From: Chloroflexota bacterium | GTDB lineage: Bacteria; Chloroflexota; Dehalococcoidia; Lucifugimonadales; Australimonadaceae | Length of the DNA: 5,737 nt | Reading direction: 5' to 3' | Assembly: GCA_028875085.1 (NCBI GenBank) | Contig: JAPPFU010000109.1 | Coordinates: 6,134 to 11,870 of the forward strand | Shown: positions 4,840-5,737 of the stretch, piece after piece | Position numbering within the stretch: the first letter of the stretch is position 1 | Layout: every line of letters starts with the position of its first letter | Translations under genes and position numbers: made by a program | Notes under the pieces: model-generated | Told to the model about the DNA's origin: nothing | The model's input: only the letters and a program-made list of their open reading frames with translations | Databases searched by the model: none

Positions 4840-5637
4840 ATGGACCTGCAACTGGAAGGCAAGGCGGCGGTGGTAACCGGCGGGAGCCGGGGCATCGGCA
4901 AGGCGGTGGCGCTGCAACTGGCGCGCGAGGGCTGCGGTGTAGTTATCTGCGCCCGCTCCCAAGGCCCGCTGGAGGAGGCCGCCGCGGCCATCGCCGCCGA
5001 GACGGGCAGGCGTTGCATCCCCGTGTCCGCCGACACCTCCAAGCCCGCCGACCTGGAGCGCGTGGTCGAGACGGCGGCGCGGGAGTTGGGCGGCGTGGAC
5101 ATCTTGGTCAACAACGCGGCGCAGGTCGGCGGCGGGCGCAACGATACGCTGCTGCAAGGCGACGAGAGCCTGTTCACGGACGACTTCAACACGAAGATGA
5201 TGGGCTATGTGCGGGCATCGCGGTTGGCGGCGCGCCATATGGTGGAGCGTGGCTGGGGGCGCATCATCATTATCAGCGGCACGGCGTCGCGGTACGCGGG
5301 CGGCGTGAGCGGCGGGATGCGCAATGCGGCGGTAACGAATTTGGGCGCGGTGCTGGCTCAAGAGCTCGGCGCGCGCGGCGTAACGGTGAATACGCTCCAG
5401 CCCGGGGCGGTGGACACGGAGGCGTTGCCCGGCCGCCTCGCCGCGATGGCCGAGCGGCAGGGCGCGACCGCGGACGAACTGCGCCAACGCATGGCGGAGG
5501 GCAACGCGATCGGCAAGATTGTAACGCCCGCGGAGATCGCCAACGTCGTTGCGTTCCTCGCCTCGCCGCTGAGCGTCTCCATCACGGGCGAGTCAATCTC
5601 GGTGTCGGGCGGCGGCGGGCGGGCGATCTTCTATTAG
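4840..5637 (+). CDS. SDR-family oxidoreductase-like protein with atypical active site
   Basis: The 265-residue protein has the length and Rossmann fold of classical short-chain dehydrogenases. TGGSRGIG (13-20) binds the dinucleotide; Arg17 and Arg39 (ICARS) favour NADP(H) over NAD(H). NNAAQ (91-95) and LQPGAVDTEAL (186-196) are normal SDR blocks, and the C-terminus (ITGESISVSGGGG, 248-260) matches the usual ITGxxxxVDGG. The catalytic tetrad is degraded. Ser146 (IIIISGTAS) is present, but the YxxxK motif is replaced by Gly158...Asn162 in SGGMRNAAV (157-165). The tetrad Asn position before Gly122 appears to be Lys119, although Asn117 is close by. I recall other SDR proteins with a GNAA pattern here, so this is probably an atypical branch, not a single mutation. 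Fold assignment is firm; oxidoreductase activity is not. The gene is second in the operon after the Rid gene. Confidence 0.9.
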   Translation: MDLQLEGKAAVVTGGSRGIGKAVALQLAREGCGVVICARSQGPLEEAAAAIAAETGRRCIPVSADTSKPADLERVVETAARELGGVDILVNNAAQVGGGRNDTLLQGDESLFTDDFNTKMMGYVRASRLAARHMVERGWGRIIIISGTASRYAGGVSGGMRNAAVTNLGAVLAQELGARGVTVNTLQPGAVDTEALPGRLAAMAERQGATADELRQRMAEGNAIGKIVTPAEIANVVAFLASPLSVSITGESISVSGGGGRAIFY

Positions 5638-5660
5638 GCAGGGCTGGCGAGGAGACCTTT

Positions 5661-5672
5661 GCGCAGTTGCGC
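5661..5672. other. Small hairpin after the SDR gene
   Basis: GCGC (5661-5664), loop AGTT, GCGC (5669-5672) forms a short stem 24 bases past the SDR stop codon, followed by TGTTTCC. A TT-flanked GCGC stem with so few Ts is a weak terminator candidate for the Rid-SDR operon; it could be chance. Confidence 0.2.
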
Positions 5673-5684
5673 TGTTTCCCCACT

Positions 5685-5737
5685 CCCCACCCCCAAGAAG
5701 ATTAGAAAAACCTTTTGTGGGGGATACCCCCACGTCC
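5685..5737 (+). repeat. Intergenic double-hairpin repeat, copy 3 (cut by the window edge)
   Basis: CCCCACCCCCAAGAAG (5685-5700) is identical to 2819-2834. Relative to copy 2 there is a four-base insertion ATTA (5701-5704), then GAAAAACC again (5705-5712), and TTTT (5713-5716) in place of GGTT. The hairpin GTGGGGG (5717-5723), loop ATA, CCCCCAC (5727-5733) is identical to copy 2, plus the following G. The second hairpin, if present, lies beyond the window. It is in the same orientation as copies 1 and 2 and follows the SDR gene. Confidence 0.8.
5705..5733 (-). terminator. Possible terminator for a minus-strand gene beyond the right edge
   Basis: As in copy 2, the minus strand reads hairpin GTGGGGG-TAT-CCCCCAC, then AAAAGG, then TTTTT. 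The spacing of stem to T-run (six bases) is the same although the intervening bases differ. If this is a terminator it serves transcription arriving from the right. Confidence 0.3.

Noticed and set aside
1..5737. Circular molecule suggested by similar sequence at both ends
   Set aside because: Only 12 bases are shared before the ends diverge, and a third internal copy explains the similarity as a dispersed repeat.

Overview
The window is GC-rich chromosomal DNA from a bacterium with densely packed genes. It carries six complete protein genes and no tRNA, rRNA, CRISPR array or transposase that I can see. The gene styles (the TrpRS opening, a divergent ATZ/TRZ amidohydrolase with Rid and SDR genes, and short GC-rich intergenic hairpins) would fit an uncultured Chloroflexota such as SAR202 or Dehalococcoidia. 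That assignment is a weak inference; the sequence does not prove it.

Layout, left to right. Positions 1-130 hold one copy of a hairpin repeat and a second short palindromic element. Two genes follow on the minus strand: a BrkB/YihY-type membrane protein (131-1114) and, upstream of it, tryptophanyl-tRNA synthetase trpS (1167-2162). A 129-base divergent region (2163-2291) separates trpS from a plus-strand gamma-carbonic-anhydrase-like hexapeptide protein (2292-2798). A 171-base convergent gap (2799-2969) holds the second repeat copy. A metal-dependent amidohydrolase (2970-4346, minus) then faces away from a two-gene plus-strand operon of a Rid-family protein (4430-4825) and an SDR-family protein (4840-5637). 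The right edge (5638-5737) holds the third repeat copy.

How the genes may work together. trpS, the gamma-CA-like gene and brkB are housekeeping or accessory genes with no obvious shared pathway. The amidohydrolase, Rid and SDR genes form a divergent cassette over an 83-base shared promoter region. This suggests a small catabolic route for a nitrogen compound: hydrolysis or deamination, then enamine/imine handling, then a carbonyl step. All three enzymes appear to lack a hallmark residue of their family: the amidohydrolase HxxE glutamate, the Rid arginine, and the SDR Asn, Tyr and Lys. The chemistry may therefore not be the textbook one.

Two patterns go beyond the gene list. First, a dispersed intergenic element is present three times in the same orientation. 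It has a perfect GTGGGGG-ATA-CCCCCAC hairpin and, in two copies, a second 10-bp hairpin whose outer pairs differ in a compensatory way. Second, the four genes without a Shine-Dalgarno sequence each have a TANNNT -10-like hexamer only 7-9 bases before the ATG, as expected for leaderless mRNAs, whereas the Rid and SDR genes have strong Shine-Dalgarno sequences.
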